From Bugula neritina (lineage: Eukaryota > Bryozoa > Gymnolaemata > Cheilostomatida > Bugulidae), in assembly GCA_964035545.1 (NCBI GenBank), contig OZ037767.1, positions 19,167,628 to 19,231,627 on the forward strand: a stretch of 64,000 nucleotides of DNA. Reading direction: 5' to 3'. Position numbers and translations under genes: made by a program. The notes below the pieces were generated by a model, which was given only the letters and a program-made list of their open reading frames with translations, searched no databases and was not told the origin of the DNA. This document shows, one piece after another, positions 28,502 to 41,500 of this stretch. Positions within the stretch are counted from its first letter, which is position 1. Every line of letters begins with the position of its first letter.

Positions 28502-28896
28502 TACATCAATCAGCAAAATGTTATGAAATATTTAGTTTCTTCAAAGAATATTCAAGTCAAATGTTCAAGTTTGCAAGAATAGAAATTCTAACAATAAAAC
28601 ATGTTGCTCCTTGGAGAAATGCTCTCATTAGATTGTTTGATGTTTTGATAATTGTCACTTTGCTACTCCATAATATAAACAGGGTAATTGCACGCCTGTA
28701 TCAAAAGTTTATTCTTGCAACCCGAACCAGCACAGAGCAGAGATAAGTGGAGATAGAATAGATTCAACAATATTTTATTAAAAATTTTAAAGCAGGTTTC
28801 CAAAAAAATTGAAAATGCAAAATATTAAAAGTGTAAAAAAGCATATTTTACGAAATGTAGCTGTTTGTTTGTTTGTCTGTTTATTTCATCAATATA

Positions 28897-28966
<70 letters not shown>

Positions 28967-29487
28967 ATACATAAAGTAAAAAGAATACAAGGGATCACCT
29001 AAAGGAGGTAATGATGAGGCCCAATGGTGCGCCATAGCAGAGGCTTGTGAAAGCGCAGGGCCTAAAATGATTAACAGTTAGTCAGTTGAGTCATTCAAGT
29101 TATGTGAATTAAGTTAAATCGGTGAAGTAAGTCAGTAAAGTAAGTTAGTTAAGTTAAGTCGTAGCTCCCCGGCAAGAAGGCAAAACCTCACACTCGCCCT
29201 GAATGCACTAGGATTAGACTGATTTTTAAGCTCAGGTTTTAACCTGTTCTATAGCGCTGACTCCCGATAACTTCTTTGACCTGCAGTGGTAGAGAGAAAA
29301 GGAACGGAAAGATTTGATATTTAGAAGCGTGTACTGTACGAGTGAACAATTAAACTTTTGTTAGTGTTAGAGTGGTAAAATTTATGGACTTTTTGCAAAT
29401 TCTTTAGCTTATATAAGTTTTCTATTTGAAGAATGTTAGCTTTTTAAAGAGAGGGGCTGTTTGATGCAAAAAAAATTTTTTAAAAAT
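28502..29487. other. Spacer with TA repeat, no gene
   Basis: The first 250 bp resume the duplicated block sequence interrupted at 15767 (compare 35650-35860). A TA repeat occupies about 28890-28970. The GTAAGT/AGTTAAG-rich stretch at 29090-29160 is low complexity. No gene was found. Confidence 0.6.
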
Positions 29488-29800
29488 TTACCGTAAAACT
29501 CTTTTTTGTAATAGTAAAATTTTGTTGAGCGCAGTTTGTGAGGCATTACCCCATGAGTCCAGACAGTAACTTAATTTTGAATTAATTAGTGAGTTATATG
29601 AAATTATTAAAATCTCAGCAGATAAAAATTTCAAACATCGATATAGTAGACCAGACAAAGGTCGTATTTGTAGTATTAAGTTATTTATATGATCATTCCA
29701 GTTCAAATGTGGGTCAATGTATATCCCAAGAAATTTGATGGTATCTGCTTGAGTAATTAATGCTTCTTATTAGTTTGTAAGAAAATTTTGTTCTGTGGGT
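29488..29800 (-). pseudogene. Non-LTR retrotransposon RT fragment
   Basis: Minus-strand reading gives KFLGIYIDPHLNWNDHINN and then LSYCLDSWGNAS and KILLLQKRVLR, the conserved C-terminal part of jockey/CR1-like reverse transcriptases (the FLGI.ID..L.W..HI and GN......LQK.. motifs). It is truncated at both ends with no catalytic motif left, so it is a dead LINE piece. Confidence 0.75.
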
Positions 29801-30231
29801 ATTTTGTAGTATAGGCTTGCGTTTGGGGACATTTAGGCAATAGCTGCTTTTAGTTTCTAATTATATACTCAATATAGTTTTGATTAATTCGTTTTATTTA
29901 TGTTTGTTTCTTTATATTCATTTGTGATAAATTATTTATTATATATAGATGTGTGTAGTTATTTTTATAAGCGTTGCATTGCCTATTTATTTATATGTAA
30001 ACAATTTGTTACAGTTATGTTACAGAAATAACTATATATATAAACAACATAAATGGGTTAGCAGTCACATACTTCATTATAGCATGTCCGTAGTTTAGCT
30101 TATTGTTGGCTAATTTTACACTGGTAGCGTATCAATAGGTTATTGGCACTACATGTGACATACGGAATCAATATTAGTCACATTGCCTGACATTGACAAA
30201 TTCAAGTATTAATAGCATACATAATATGATG

Positions 30232-30417
30232 ATATATATATAAACCAGGATGTTTGCTGATCGATTTGTTTCAAGTATACCCAATTATCATAATTATCAT
30301 AATTGCTATGAAAGCAAAACCTTTTGTCGTTGAAATATTGATAGTTTTAAATTAGAAATAATTTCACCAGCAGAAAGATTGAATTGTGGGTTGGCATAGC
30401 AGTTGGTTGACATAGCA
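30232..30417 (+). promoter_or_regulatory. Conserved upstream block of WSC-PAN gene B
   Basis: TATATAAACCAGGATGTTTGC and then ATTGCTATGAAA parallel gene A's upstream block, and the last 60 bp before the ATG are also alike (CAGCAGAAA...TTGACAT...CAATGG). Confidence 0.45.
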
Positions 30418-33400
30418 ATGGCACCAATGTGGATGGTCATTTTGTTAAGCATGGCATTCTTCACTGGTAAGCTTCTGTATATTTTACAGCGTATTTATAA
30501 ATGCTACAAAGATGTGTAACAGCTGTCAATAAATTTTGCTTATCACCATTTTTATGGAAAAGTTTTCAAAATGTTTAGGTTTTGTTCATTACAATTTTTA
30601 ATATCAAACTGCTGTCAATATTTAAATTTAGATGTCGCTGCTGATACTCAGACATTAAACAGCAGCTATTTGGGTTGTCGAATTGTATCTTGCAGTTAAT
30701 TTTTAGCCGCTGCTAAAATTTACAGTATTTAATGATTATGCTGTATATATTTGCATATATAGATGCTGCCCCTGATACTGTGACATTCGACAGCAGATAT
30801 TTGGGCTGCTACATGGACGATGTGTCAAGAACTTTGGATGGTCTGTACTCATACACTGCTGACAGCGTTACTCTGTGTACTTCCTTCTGCTATGAAAATG
30901 GTAAGAATTAAGACTTTACGCATTTTTTTATAAAAACGATTATTTATTATCAGTTATTAGCAGTTATTAGTTAGCATTATTTAATATTTTAATGCTAGCG
31001 TGGCTGCCGATCATGAATCATGACCCCTTTGTTTAGAATACGTTGGTGCTAGGCAATTGAATGACAATGGCCAGAGAAAACTCAAACTCAGTGCTCTCTA
31101 CAACTTGTTTATTACCAACACTTACTTCAAAACCAAATCGCAACAAAAGGTTTCTTGAAGATGCATGCGTTCCAACTACTTGCACCAACTGGACCTGAGC
31201 TTTACGAGACAGAAATATTAGGAATATCTTTCATGCCTGCTCCAATCACAGTGCAGACTGTGATACAGACCACGCCCTAGTAGGCTGCTAAATCAGACTG
31301 CTACCAAGCGGTTCCACCTGACCAAGAAAGCTAGGATCCCTCGCATTAACATCACCAAGTTGTCCCAGCCTGACCCTACTACAGCAATCTTGGAGACCTT
31401 GCAACACTCTATGCACAGTGCAGCTCTGACCACTTTTAGTATGAAGACCTCAAAGTCACATAATTGGTTCAAAGCAAAGTCAACTGAGATGACGCCGATT
31501 GTTGAAGCAAAGCGGGCTGCCCTTGCAGAATACAAGCAATCATCTAGTGAAAAAACTTCCATATTTTAAGGGCTTTCAAGAGTAAAACTAAACAGACTGC
31601 CAGGCACTGTGCCAATAAGTATTGAAGTGAGCTTAGCAAAAGTATTCAGAGTGCAGCCGCAACAAAAAATGTCAGAGGAATATATGACAGTATGAAGAAG
31701 GCAATGAAGAGAGCAGCCTTGGTCTAGGGGTTAAAGCGCTTGCCTAGTAAACATGGGTTCAAGCCCGGACAAAGGCATTTGGTAATGTTAGGAAAAGTAT
31801 CCAGTCATAATTGCTTCTGTACCTCATCTGAATAAGTCCTTAGCCTGCTTTAACAAAAACACTTTTTAAAGGGTTTCTCACAGGAATAGCGACTATAAAC
31901 TTGCTTGAGTTTTTTATGAAGAAACAATGGTATTAATCTAGAACAAAACAGCCCTCCTCAATTCCTTCACTGAGAAGGTCATCAGTTTGAAAAAGATCAA
32001 TTTCCTAAGGCAAGACACATTGGCATCACCATCCATTGCATTAGACAACTACAACCTAGATGTTGTCAAGGAGTTCATTTACTCTGGCTCCATTATGACC
32101 GCAAACTTCCCCTTGAGAGTGAGATCAACAAGAGGATCGGAAAAGCAGCGACAACCATAGCCATCTTGCGAACTGCGTCTGGACAAGCACCAAGCTGACT
32201 GTGTCCACAGAAATTGCAGCATATGACGCCTGTGTTGTCAGCACCTTTTTATGGCAGTGAAACTTGAATCACAGATGCCAAGCAAGAGAAGAGACTGAAC
32301 ACCTTTTGGGGATCACATGGAAATACGGGTAAAACATTTAGCGGTTCTCTTTTAAAATATTCATTCAAAGTTTGTTAACCCTGCTCAGGCGATGAAGACC
32401 GCCCTGGCTCAGTCATGTATGATGTATCATGGACGAAGGACGTACCCCCAAAGACCTCCTCTATGACAAACTAATCAGCAGGAGCCAAATTCATGGGCAA
32501 CTTCAGCTACGTTATAAAGATGTCTCCAAGAGGGATGTGAAAGCTATCAGCATACACACATCATTCTGAAAAGATCTCGCACCCTATCGCACTAGTTGGA
32601 GAACCAAACTAAAACACTATTCTATATCAGAAGAAAAAAAAATTGCAGTGCAGCTGCAACAAAGACTGTCATTCATGTATTGGCTCAAAGAGTCCCAAGT
32701 GCTGCTGCACAACTCAATCGCATGATTAATCGATGGTTGAATCTACTGACGGAAGCCTACTACTAGCCTACTATTATGACAGTATATGTAACAACATGTT
32801 GAAATGTTTTTGCAGCTTGCTGCTTTTTATATATTTTTAGTTTTAGCAAGATTTTTATATTCATTGTTCTATTTGGAAGCAAAACAAAATATGCTTTTTT
32901 AGGCTTACGTGTAATTTTGATATTCAATTTATGTATCTAAGACAAATTTGGATATACACACATAATTCTTTACAGGGTTACTCTTTATAAGTGTGTTAAT
33001 ATGAATTGTTTTATGCTTACATAGTCCCATTCTTTATAAAGTTTTAGATTTACTGATCACTTTAGTTTGCTTAAAAATATGCTCATCAGAAAATCAAATG
33101 TCTATTATAAAAATCATTTGAGCACATTATAATATAAACTCTAGGGAGTACTTTCTTATTGTATGTTCTTCTTTTTGCATTATATGCTGTGTTTCTACAC
33201 TATCTTGGTCATAGGTTTACTAGCATTCAAGCTGTTTGTGATATCAAAAGAAATTCAACAAATCACAGATCAATAAGGAATAACGTAAACATATATTTTT
33301 TTCTCTGTTTATTCTGAAGGATTCAGGTACGCTGGCTCACAGCACAAGCACCAGTGTTACTGTGGTAATGGCGACCTTGAGAAGAATGGCGGACTTGCTC

Positions 33401-34470
33401 CTGAGGAAACTTGCAGCACTCGGTGTCGAGGCGACCCTACTCAGACTTGCGGTGGAAGCTGGAGGCTCTCAGTCTATGAGTTGTCACCGCTAATAAAAAG
33501 TAAGTATAGCAGAAATGAGCCAACAAGAAGTAAGTAGAGTGAATATGGACCAATTAAATGTAAGTTTAATCGAATCGATGAAAAGTCACTTGAGTAGAGC
33601 TGGGTCAGTAAGAATAAGTTTTATAATGTGCATACATGCACTGAAGTAACTTGACTTTGAGTAAATGACAGAAAGACAATCTGCTTAACATTTTCAGCAA
33701 ACACACTAGTTGTGAAACTTTCAAAGTATAACATTTTTTTCCAAATTACATTTTCAGTTTGTAGCTGTTTATAGGAACTAATAGATTTAGAAACTATATT
33801 TAAACTTTTGTTTAAATTTACTAACTTTTTGAAGCTTGTGTAGCTGTCAAAATTTTATGATTTTTCTTTTCTAAAACAGCTTTACAAAACAATTTACCCT
33901 GTTTATATTTGGTTTTCAATAAAGTTAAAAAAGTTAAAAAAAGTCAATAATTGCAATAAATAGGTATCCTAATAGCAGTGTAGCTAAGCATACAAAAGGT
34001 TTCCAGTATAAAATACTTTTATCTAAATAATATACAGAATGCACAGCTATATGTGGAGTTTGAAAAATTTCTTACCGGTAAAAGGGAAAGATGTGACATT
34101 TGATTGCCAGATATAGACATATGTTTAAAACACACAAAACAATTTTTCTCCATTTCTATACTAAAAAGCAGGTGTTATATCCTACTAATAAATTTTGAGT
34201 ATGCGTTTTTAACTTGCAGAGACACAGGAATTTTTTGTTTTCATGGAGGGAGGTGTTGGCAACTTGAAGGTGATGTCTACTGGACAAAATCAGACTCAAG
34301 AACAATGCACCTTTGCCTGTCTTAATAACATTTTCTGTAGAGGATATACTTATGACAGGGCTGATGGCACATGCAGGCACCTTGAGAGAACCTGCTCTCC
34401 AGCTTCTGTAACTATAACGCAAGTCTATCTTGTGAAGTCAAAATTCAGCCAGAATTATTGCTCAAAATAA
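30418..34470 (+). CDS. WSC-PAN secreted protein, gene B
   Basis: Exons 30418-30466, 30763-30900, 33320-33499 and 34220-34470 join to 205 aa; all introns are phase 1 with GTAAG donors. Signal peptide MAPMWMVILLSMAFFTG. WSC domain: YLGCYMDD, CTSFCYENG, then QCYCGNGD, CRGDPTQTCGG. The PAN-like module (EQCTFACLNNIFCRGYTYD...GTCRH...RTC...NYCSK) ends the protein. Exon sizes equal those of gene A except for two extra codons at the end. Intron 2 is 2.4 kb because a LINE relic and a SINE lie in it. It is closest to gene A in signal peptide and exon 4 (the QNQTQEQC form). Confidence 0.85.
30633..30700 (+). pseudogene. Remnant of an extra WSC exon 2 in gene B intron 1
   Basis: After a TTTAG the sequence reads as DVAADTQTLNSSYLGC, the start of the WSC exon, then degenerates and meets a stop. 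The functional exon 2 follows 60 bp later. It shows tandem exon duplication followed by decay. Confidence 0.7.
31025..32690 (+). pseudogene. Decayed LINE in gene B intron 2
   Basis: Frame-broken matches to an endonuclease/reverse-transcriptase LINE of the kind often annotated as craniofacial-development-protein-2-like. These are NDNGQRKLKLSALYNLFITN and LHQLDLSFTRQ (endonuclease) near 31060-31230, NTKLTVST.IAAYDACVVST and YGSETWITDA near 32180-32290, and EGRTPKDLLYDKL and LQLRYKDVSKRDVKAI near 32430-32550. Stops and frameshifts throughout. It shares the plus orientation with the gene and is spliced out with intron 2. A SINE lies inside it. Confidence 0.75.
31707..31914 (+). mobile_element. 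tRNA-derived SINE (copy 2)
   Basis: Best-preserved copy. The A box TGGTCTAGGGG and B box GGTTCAAGCCC lie in the tRNA-like head, followed by a body with AATGTTAGGAAAAG and a T-rich end. The duplication TATGAAGAAGGCAATG / TATGAAGAAACAATGG (31691-31706, 31915-31930) flanks it. It is inserted in the LINE relic, so it is younger than that LINE. Confidence 0.85.
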
Positions 34471-34517
34471 TTAAAAGCTGATCAGTACAATACAAGTTAA
34501 ATGAAATTATATAATAT

Positions 34518-34518
34518 A

Positions 34519-34582
<64 letters not shown>

Positions 34583-34620
34583 TATATATATACACATATA
34601 TATATATATACACATATTAT
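34518..34620. repeat. TA microsatellite with ACACATA interruptions
   Basis: Just downstream of gene B's stop codon, likely in its 3' UTR or flank. Confidence 0.9.
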
Positions 34621-34628
34621 AGATAAGT

Positions 34629-34803
34629 ATACGAGAAACATTGTTGATTTATTACTTTATTAGGCAAAGTAATTATACTGATATTTCGGGTACCACTGCA
34701 CCCATCTTCAGATTGCTACTTTGAAGATGGGTACAGTGGTACCCGAAATATCAGTATAATTACTTTGCCTAATAAAGTAATAAATGAACAATGTTTCTCG
34801 TAT
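34629..34803. repeat. Palindromic element, 82-bp arms
   Basis: Left arm ATACGAGAAACATTGTTG (34629) to ATCTTCA (34710) and its inverse 34722-34803, with two mismatches and an 11-bp loop. The centre reads GATGGGT...ACCCATC. No ORF. A compact hairpin insertion, perhaps a MITE, next to a TA repeat. Confidence 0.85.
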
Positions 34804-36083
34804 TTATATTTATATTTATATATTTATATTTATATATGACATATATTGCGCAAAATATTTAGTGCTTTGGAGTTATGTATTCACATGTATTTTATAGAAA
34901 TTGTAACCACAGCTCTCCTTAAAGCAAGCTTTAAGTGAATTAATGATTCAATAGCTTTACTATAATAGGAGTTGTCAACACCTGTCTCCTATATAAGCAA
35001 ATATACCTAAATTAATGACCTTAACTTTTATTAAACTCAATAGTCAACGTGTCTGTTTTGTTTACTTTATAACCACAAAACCACTTTCTGGTGGCTCTAG
35101 CAAACATAAACATGGTCAAATGCACACTCAATACCATGCAGATATGTAAAATGCAGTAATAAACAAGTTGCCTAGTCTTTTAGTTGAAAAGCAATTGTTT
35201 TTTCAAGAAACATTGTGTCCATTGAGAGAACCTTTACTGTAAATTCAAAAGTTTTAATTGGTATGTTTTATGTTTATGTTTATTGTCATTTGTCTCGATC
35301 TGTTAAAGTAACTATATTAGTTCAACAACTACACATTTGACAAAATTATATTGATCTATAATTTAAATGACCGCATGACATGTATTTTATATAAAATAAC
35401 AAAATAACATCAACAAAAAAAATTTTCAGAGTTGTAACAATATAAACTGTCTTTGTTTATATGTATTGGACTGACTGACAATCCAGGGAATATAATATAT
35501 AATGTAGGAGAGTGGAGGTTTAAAGCCTTTCATCTATAATGACTGTTTCAATCATTTAGCGAGTCATTAATTGCAGCCACTTTCCCTAACTATAGTTTAA
35601 GCTACAGTTATCCTCAGCTAATAATTGTTACTCTTGTTGCTATACAACGGTAAATGCATCAATCGGGAAAACTGTTATGAAATATGTAATTCCCTAAAGG
35701 AATATTATATTCAACCGGATGTTCAAGTTTGCAAAAACATAACAGTAAAACACATTGTTCCCTTGAGAAAAACTAGCATTGGAATGTTCATGTTTCAATA
35801 ACTTTTACTTTGTTGCTCTATATATATGCACAGGGCAGTTGTATGCCTGTATCAATAATTTATTCCTTCTGTACCTAAACCAGCACAGAGCGGAGATAGG
35901 TGGATATAGACTAAAATAAAAAATATTTCAATAAAATGGTTCTAATATGATGTAAAATTAATAAGCTTTAAAAATATAAAATAAAGGCCAAACTGTGCAC
36001 TGCATAAACCTTTGTCGAAACAATCAACTGACAAGTTTTGATAAAGTTCACTAAAACAGAACTTAAAAAAGAGAAGCATAGAC
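34804..36083 (+). other. Spacer between genes B and C; empty insertion site
   Basis: No gene. It repeats the block downstream of gene A. At about 35634-35660 it reads GTTGCTATACAACGGTAAAT, matching the sequence either side of the hAT MITE and the gag-only LTR element, but with neither inserted. It thus preserves the pre-insertion state. Confidence 0.7.
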
Positions 36084-39000
36084 ATGGCACTCATTTGTCT
36101 GATACTAATACTAAACATCTTTCTAACAGGTAATCATTATTATACGTTACCTAAAACTTTTGACGTAATTATTTGCGATATTATAGCATTTAAAATGTTA
36201 TGTATTTTCAACAGACAAAAGTTTTGAAATATGATCATATTTTTATATTGTGTGGTGTTTAACATTTACTTACTGATAATTTATACTGCAAAGCTTATAG
36301 ATGTTATCACTATATTACAATTTTGTGTTTTCCGTATTACACATGTGTCTGACAGGTATGAACTTTGCTCATAATAGCTTTCAACAGGTTTTAAGCATAA
36401 TTTTTTAGTTTTCTAGAAAACATGCTGAATCAGGGTTTTTTCTGGAACCAAGATATAAAAATTATATGTTTACCATTTTCTATATTTTCAATTTCACTGC
36501 TATATAAAATATACACAAGTTAATTGTATGATTGTATCAATAATCCATTAAAGTTGTTCCGGCATATATAATCAATGATCTATTAAAGTATCTACAGTAG
36601 GGTACAGAGTTTGTTCAACACTTGAAATATTCTAGTATCAATATTATACACAGAGCTAATTATAGATCAGGATATTTTCTGATTGCTTTGCTTTGAAGTA
36701 AATTCAATTAATATCATTTAAATAAAAGCATAATTTTCATCAAAGCAAACAATTGAAATTGACTTAAAAAAAAGAAGCATAGAAATGGCAATCTTTTCGG
36801 TGCTATTACTATACCTATAACTAAACATTCTTTTCACAGATTATTTTATTTACCACTTACCTAAAATTTTATAGAAAACAATTGATATGGCTGCTTTTAA
36901 AATTTATATTAATTAGTAGTTCTAATCGTTGTAGTTCTTTGTATATGTTTCCATTTTATTGGCGACGTTTTCAATTACATGTTGCTAATATAAGTCTATA
37001 TCGAGCCAAAATGCTGCTAGTTTATGAATTTATAGATGCTGCCACTGATGATCAATCATTTGTCAGCAAATATCTAGGCTGCTACATAGAGGGTGGTAGC
37101 ACAAAGACTTTAGATGGCCTGTACTCAAGCACTGCCAAAAGCGTTACTCTTTGTACTGCATTCTGCTATGAAAATGGTAAATATTTAAAGTTTTTTTTAC
37201 AAAAGTGGCTAATAATTAAAATTAAATATTTGTTATATTTCAGCTTGAAAATTCAAAGCTCATAATGCTCATAATGCATGTTTTCTTTTGCGGAAATAAA
37301 AAAACATATCCTAAGAAAGGGAATATTGTGTTATAGTAGCTTGTGCATAAAGAGTTTAGCAACAACTTTGAATGACAGATTTTATAATTTAATATATAGA
37401 AGTGTTGTCATTTCAAATATCACAGACCTTTTAAAATTGTCTTTTATATTACTACAACCTTTTTAATACTTGTTAACATTTTTGATTAATGCAAAGCCCA
37501 GTTTCTCTCATCTCAGCATCTATATGTGTTTGTATAAGTGTGTTTTCTGTATCAATTAATAAAGATACAATTACTTGTGTTTAGTTTTGGATTGCAAAAG
37601 TAGTTAATAAAGTTATTGTATATCATTTAGCTTATTTCTATACATATATATATTTGATAAAGATATATTTTTTTCATTTAAAAAAATCTCACACAACTAA
37701 ATAGTTTTGTCAGCTCTTAGACTAAAAGTTGCAAATCATGAACGGCTATAAAGAAAGTTAGTTTATAGTCTTTAAACCTATCCGCATTTGTATAAACAAT
37801 TGAGGTGGCTAGGACAATTTGAAAAAATTGGCTATAATTTTTTACCTAAACAACTCATTAAATTAAAGTTGAAGTAAAAGTAAGCTTAGACCAACAAAGA
37901 CTCAAACTGGAATTTAAATCCATTTAGTAGCGTGACCGGGGCATATGTAGAGAACATTGTTGTTGAGAGGTCAAACAAAAACTGAGGTGTTCCCTTGTGG
38001 CTTGCAGATGTGCACATTATTGATTTGCCGTTAGTAGAATAGATGTCAAGGGGAGGTAGAGAAATACAGCTCAGACTTCTCAACGACAAAACATATAGCA
38101 CAGCTTTTTGTAAATAATTGCCTTTTGCTAAAAAATCTCTAAGATATTTCACTTTATTAGGATAAATTCCTTTTTATATTTCCCACCATCTACAGGCTGA
38201 ATGTCAGTTGCCATATACTCACACGATTTGTAATATTACGTCATACTTCACGCGTCTTGGATTATTTCAGAGTTTCTGATTGCTTCAAATAAATTATGAT
38301 TGGCTTCCAATACCATAGAATGTCTTTCTGTAGTGTACAAAGTGCAATATCTTGAGTATACCTTGCAAGTTTAGAGCTCTTTGAGATGTAGAAGATGCTT
38401 AGAATAAGAAAAAATCAACATGCAATATATCAATGAGTTACAATAACTCCTTTAATTTATATCTCTTTTTCTCAAGGGTTCCGGTATGCTGGTTTAGAAT
38501 ATGGGGACCGATGTAATTGTGGTAATGATGGGCTTGACAAAAATGGCGGACTAGCTCTTGAAAGTGAATGTGACGATAAGTGCGATGGTGACATAGGTCA
38601 GATATGTGGTGGTTTTTTTAGGCTTTCGGTCTATGAGCTGTCAGCACCAATAATAAGAGAGTATAACAAAGATGACCCAATAAGAAGTGAGTATACTGAT
38701 CAAATTAGCAAAATGAAATTGCCTACTTTAGTATAACACTGCCAGTAAACCATTGGTGTATATGGTAGACATAAGCAAAAAATCAAGTGTGGGAGATAGA
38801 AACCAACAAAAGGTACGATGGGCATACATGAAGGGTTTGCATAACAAATACAAAAAAGTTCATATTAAGTTAGTATAAAATGCAGTAAAGCCCATTGACA
38901 CTAATAAGTCTTTACTACCAGTTTTAAGCACACCCAACATCAGTTATCTGTATAGTGTTTTTTGATTCATGTAGGTGCTTTATTAAAAATTGGGAAGAGT

Positions 39001-39959
39001 TTTTTGTATGGAAAACATCTGTAAACCATAAACTACTGCATAATGCAAATAAGCCTCACATAATATACACTGTGATTCCATTACTTCCAATTACGTGAAT
39101 TGATGCTCATACATTCGAATTTATAAGTGAAGTGGTTCTGTTCAATGCAACTTTTTGCAAACACCGAATTATAGTTAGCAAACTCTTTGGAAAAGTAGTG
39201 TTAGTAATCGGAGAGTTTTTGTTTTCAAAAGTTTTCAAGCTAAAACTTTTTGTATGCTTTTATAACAGATGGCCAGACAAGTTGACTAATTGTATAAAAA
39301 AAATAGCAGGCGCACACTCGAAAAACTGTTTCATGGTAATTCACAGTCAAATTATAATCGCTGTGGTTGAAACATTTACCTAATTTAAACACTTGCAAAG
39401 AATTACATTCGAAAACAAGAAACAAGTACTCCGCCACATAAATCGTTGACCTAGCAAAGGATTAAGAAAACAACTTGGACTATAAAATTGTTTCAACGCA
39501 TAATCTTCATATTGTGACTAAATAAGTTTCAGTTTCATGGCAGAGCTACAAAAAATTATGCTTTACAAAACTTAATATAATCAACAATTACAATTATGTC
39601 TATAGCTTAAGTTTAACAATTCTCACAAATTAAAAAGTTATACATTTTCATTTTATTTTGTTTATTTATGTTCAGTTTTTATATTTATTTGCAAATGATT
39701 TGTTTCAGATAAACAAGAATTGTTTGTTTCACAAGAAGGAGAAGTCACCGACTTTCATGTGATTTTCACTGAACCAGCTGACACACACCGACAATGTACT
39801 TTAGCTTGTCTCAACAACATCTTCTGTGAAGGATATGTTCATGACAGGGCTGATGGCACATGCAAGCACCTTGAGAGAACCTGCTCTTCAGATTCTGAAG
39901 CTTTGACAGGAGTTTATCTTGCAGAGTCAAAGCTCAGCCAAGATTACTGTGAAAAATAA
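36084..39959 (+). CDS. WSC-PAN secreted protein, gene C
   Basis: Exons 36084-36129, 37036-37176, 38477-38686 and 39709-39959 join to 215 aa, all introns phase 1. Signal peptide MALICLILILNIFLTG. The WSC domain has one extra codon in exon 2 (YIEGGSTKTLDG) and keeps all eight cysteines (RCNCGN, KCDGD, QICGG). Exon 3 is 30 bases longer than in paralogs: I chose the donor AAGAA|GTGAGT because only it keeps phase 1, adding about ten residues (YNKDDPIR). The PAN-like module is of the HRQC form (THRQCTLACLNNIFCEGYVHD...DYCEK). A broken second exon 1 lies in intron 1. Confidence 0.8.
36785..36838 (+). pseudogene. Broken duplicate signal-peptide exon in gene C intron 1
   Basis: AAGAAGCATAGAAATGGCAA resembles the start region of the family, but the frame meets TAA after ten codons and the expected AG|GTAA donor is CAGATT. 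The preceding 150 bp also match the upstream block of gene D, so promoter and exon 1 were duplicated together. Confidence 0.7.
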
Positions 39960-40034
39960 AATTTTCACGGCTAATTCCTGTCGATTATATAAATTTGTCA
40001 ATTTTGTTGTTGTTGATATATTGCATAAATGTCT

Positions 40035-40071
<37 letters not shown>

Positions 40072-41500
40072 GCGTGTGCGTGTGCGTGTGCGTGTGCGTG
40101 TGTGTGTGTGCTTTTGTATATTTAAACATTTCCAAAACTTCTGCACAGAGTTCTTCCTATATATTGAGTATGTGTTGATACATATCTGCACAATTTTGAA
40201 TGTACACTCACTTTATATTATACAAATCTTGCGTTTAAAATACATCCTTATATAAACTAAAATTGAAGTTGTCTGTCCCTTTATCTTTTTAATAGAAATA
40301 AATGCTTTCTGGTAATAAGTACACATTCTCTTCCCTTTTTCTTACTTTGATAAAATTTTATCATGTGAAGTCAAAAACTACTTTAGATTAATGCATAAAT
40401 TGATTATTGCACATTATGCAATACCTGGTATAGTGCATGAAATCTTTGTGATTTAGAGTTACTTATTTACATATTTGTAGGGACTTTTGACCAGGGTTCT
40501 CTCTAGAGCACGCTTGCAGTGAATGGGAACTCAATCATTATATGCATATAGTATCATGTCATTTACATGGCTTAATAATTTCACTTTAGCTTAAATATAC
40601 TGCTTTATAAAAGGAGTTGTCAATACCTGTTTGTTATAAAATATCTATGGATGCCTTAAATTAGCATTCATTAAACTTATAAATAGTAACCTTTTTATGA
40701 ATCCGAAATACATTATCGGAATTTATTTTTTTCATAATATTGAATTTATAAAACAGTTTTAAAATTTATACATCTTGTTGAAAACTAGAACTTTTAAAAC
40801 ATCTTTGAAAAATCAACAGACAATAATTATGTGCTTAATGAAGTTTACCTTGTATAGTCAGTCAGAATCACTGTGAAATGATAAAAAAACTGATGACTTG
40901 CATGTATTCTAAAATGCCTAAATTGATAGATGACTAATTTGCTGCATAAAATATGTGTGCTTATGTATATTTGTTCAATTGTAGAGTTTGTTGAGCAAAG
41001 TTTTTACTAGATTATGTACGTATTGGAAAATCAACAATGTATTATCACATTTTATATATTATACAATTCTGGTGTCATATATAATATGCATGTTCTATTA
41101 TTCATTGTAATTGGGGTTGTCTTTTCATGTCTGATGAAAGTAAATTCTCCTAACTGCAATATTCATTTTATGGAATCTTGTGTTTCACTTTATATTACAT
41201 GCGTTTACCAGCATGTAATTTAGAATTGATAGGTTTGAAGTATACACAATTTTCAAACAGGATTTGCTGGAGTTAGCAAAATAATATGTTGGAACAGATT
41301 TTCCCTTGAGACAAATAAACAATAGAATGTTTGACATTTTTATATTTTCACTTCTATTTCTATAGCACATGTTAATTGTATGCTTGGATCAATAATCCAT
41401 TAAAGTTGTTCTGGCATATATAATCAATAAGCTATTAAAGTATATAGCAGAGTACAGAGATTGCTGGACTCTGAAATATTCTTACATTAACATTATACAC
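39960..41500. other. Spacer between genes C and D
   Basis: Contains the GT/GC repeat at 40041-40110, the GGGTTCTCTCTAGAGCA block marker near 40494, and AT-rich sequence. No gene was seen. Confidence 0.6.
40041..40110. repeat. GT/GC dinucleotide repeat
   Basis: (TG)n followed by (TGCG)n, alternating purine-pyrimidine, about 70 bp. The ORFs across it are artefacts. Confidence 0.9.

Noticed and set aside
37886-38152. 88-codon minus-strand ORF in gene C intron 2
   Set aside because: No recognisable domain, lies in an intron on the opposite strand; could be a mobile-element scrap but cannot be supported.
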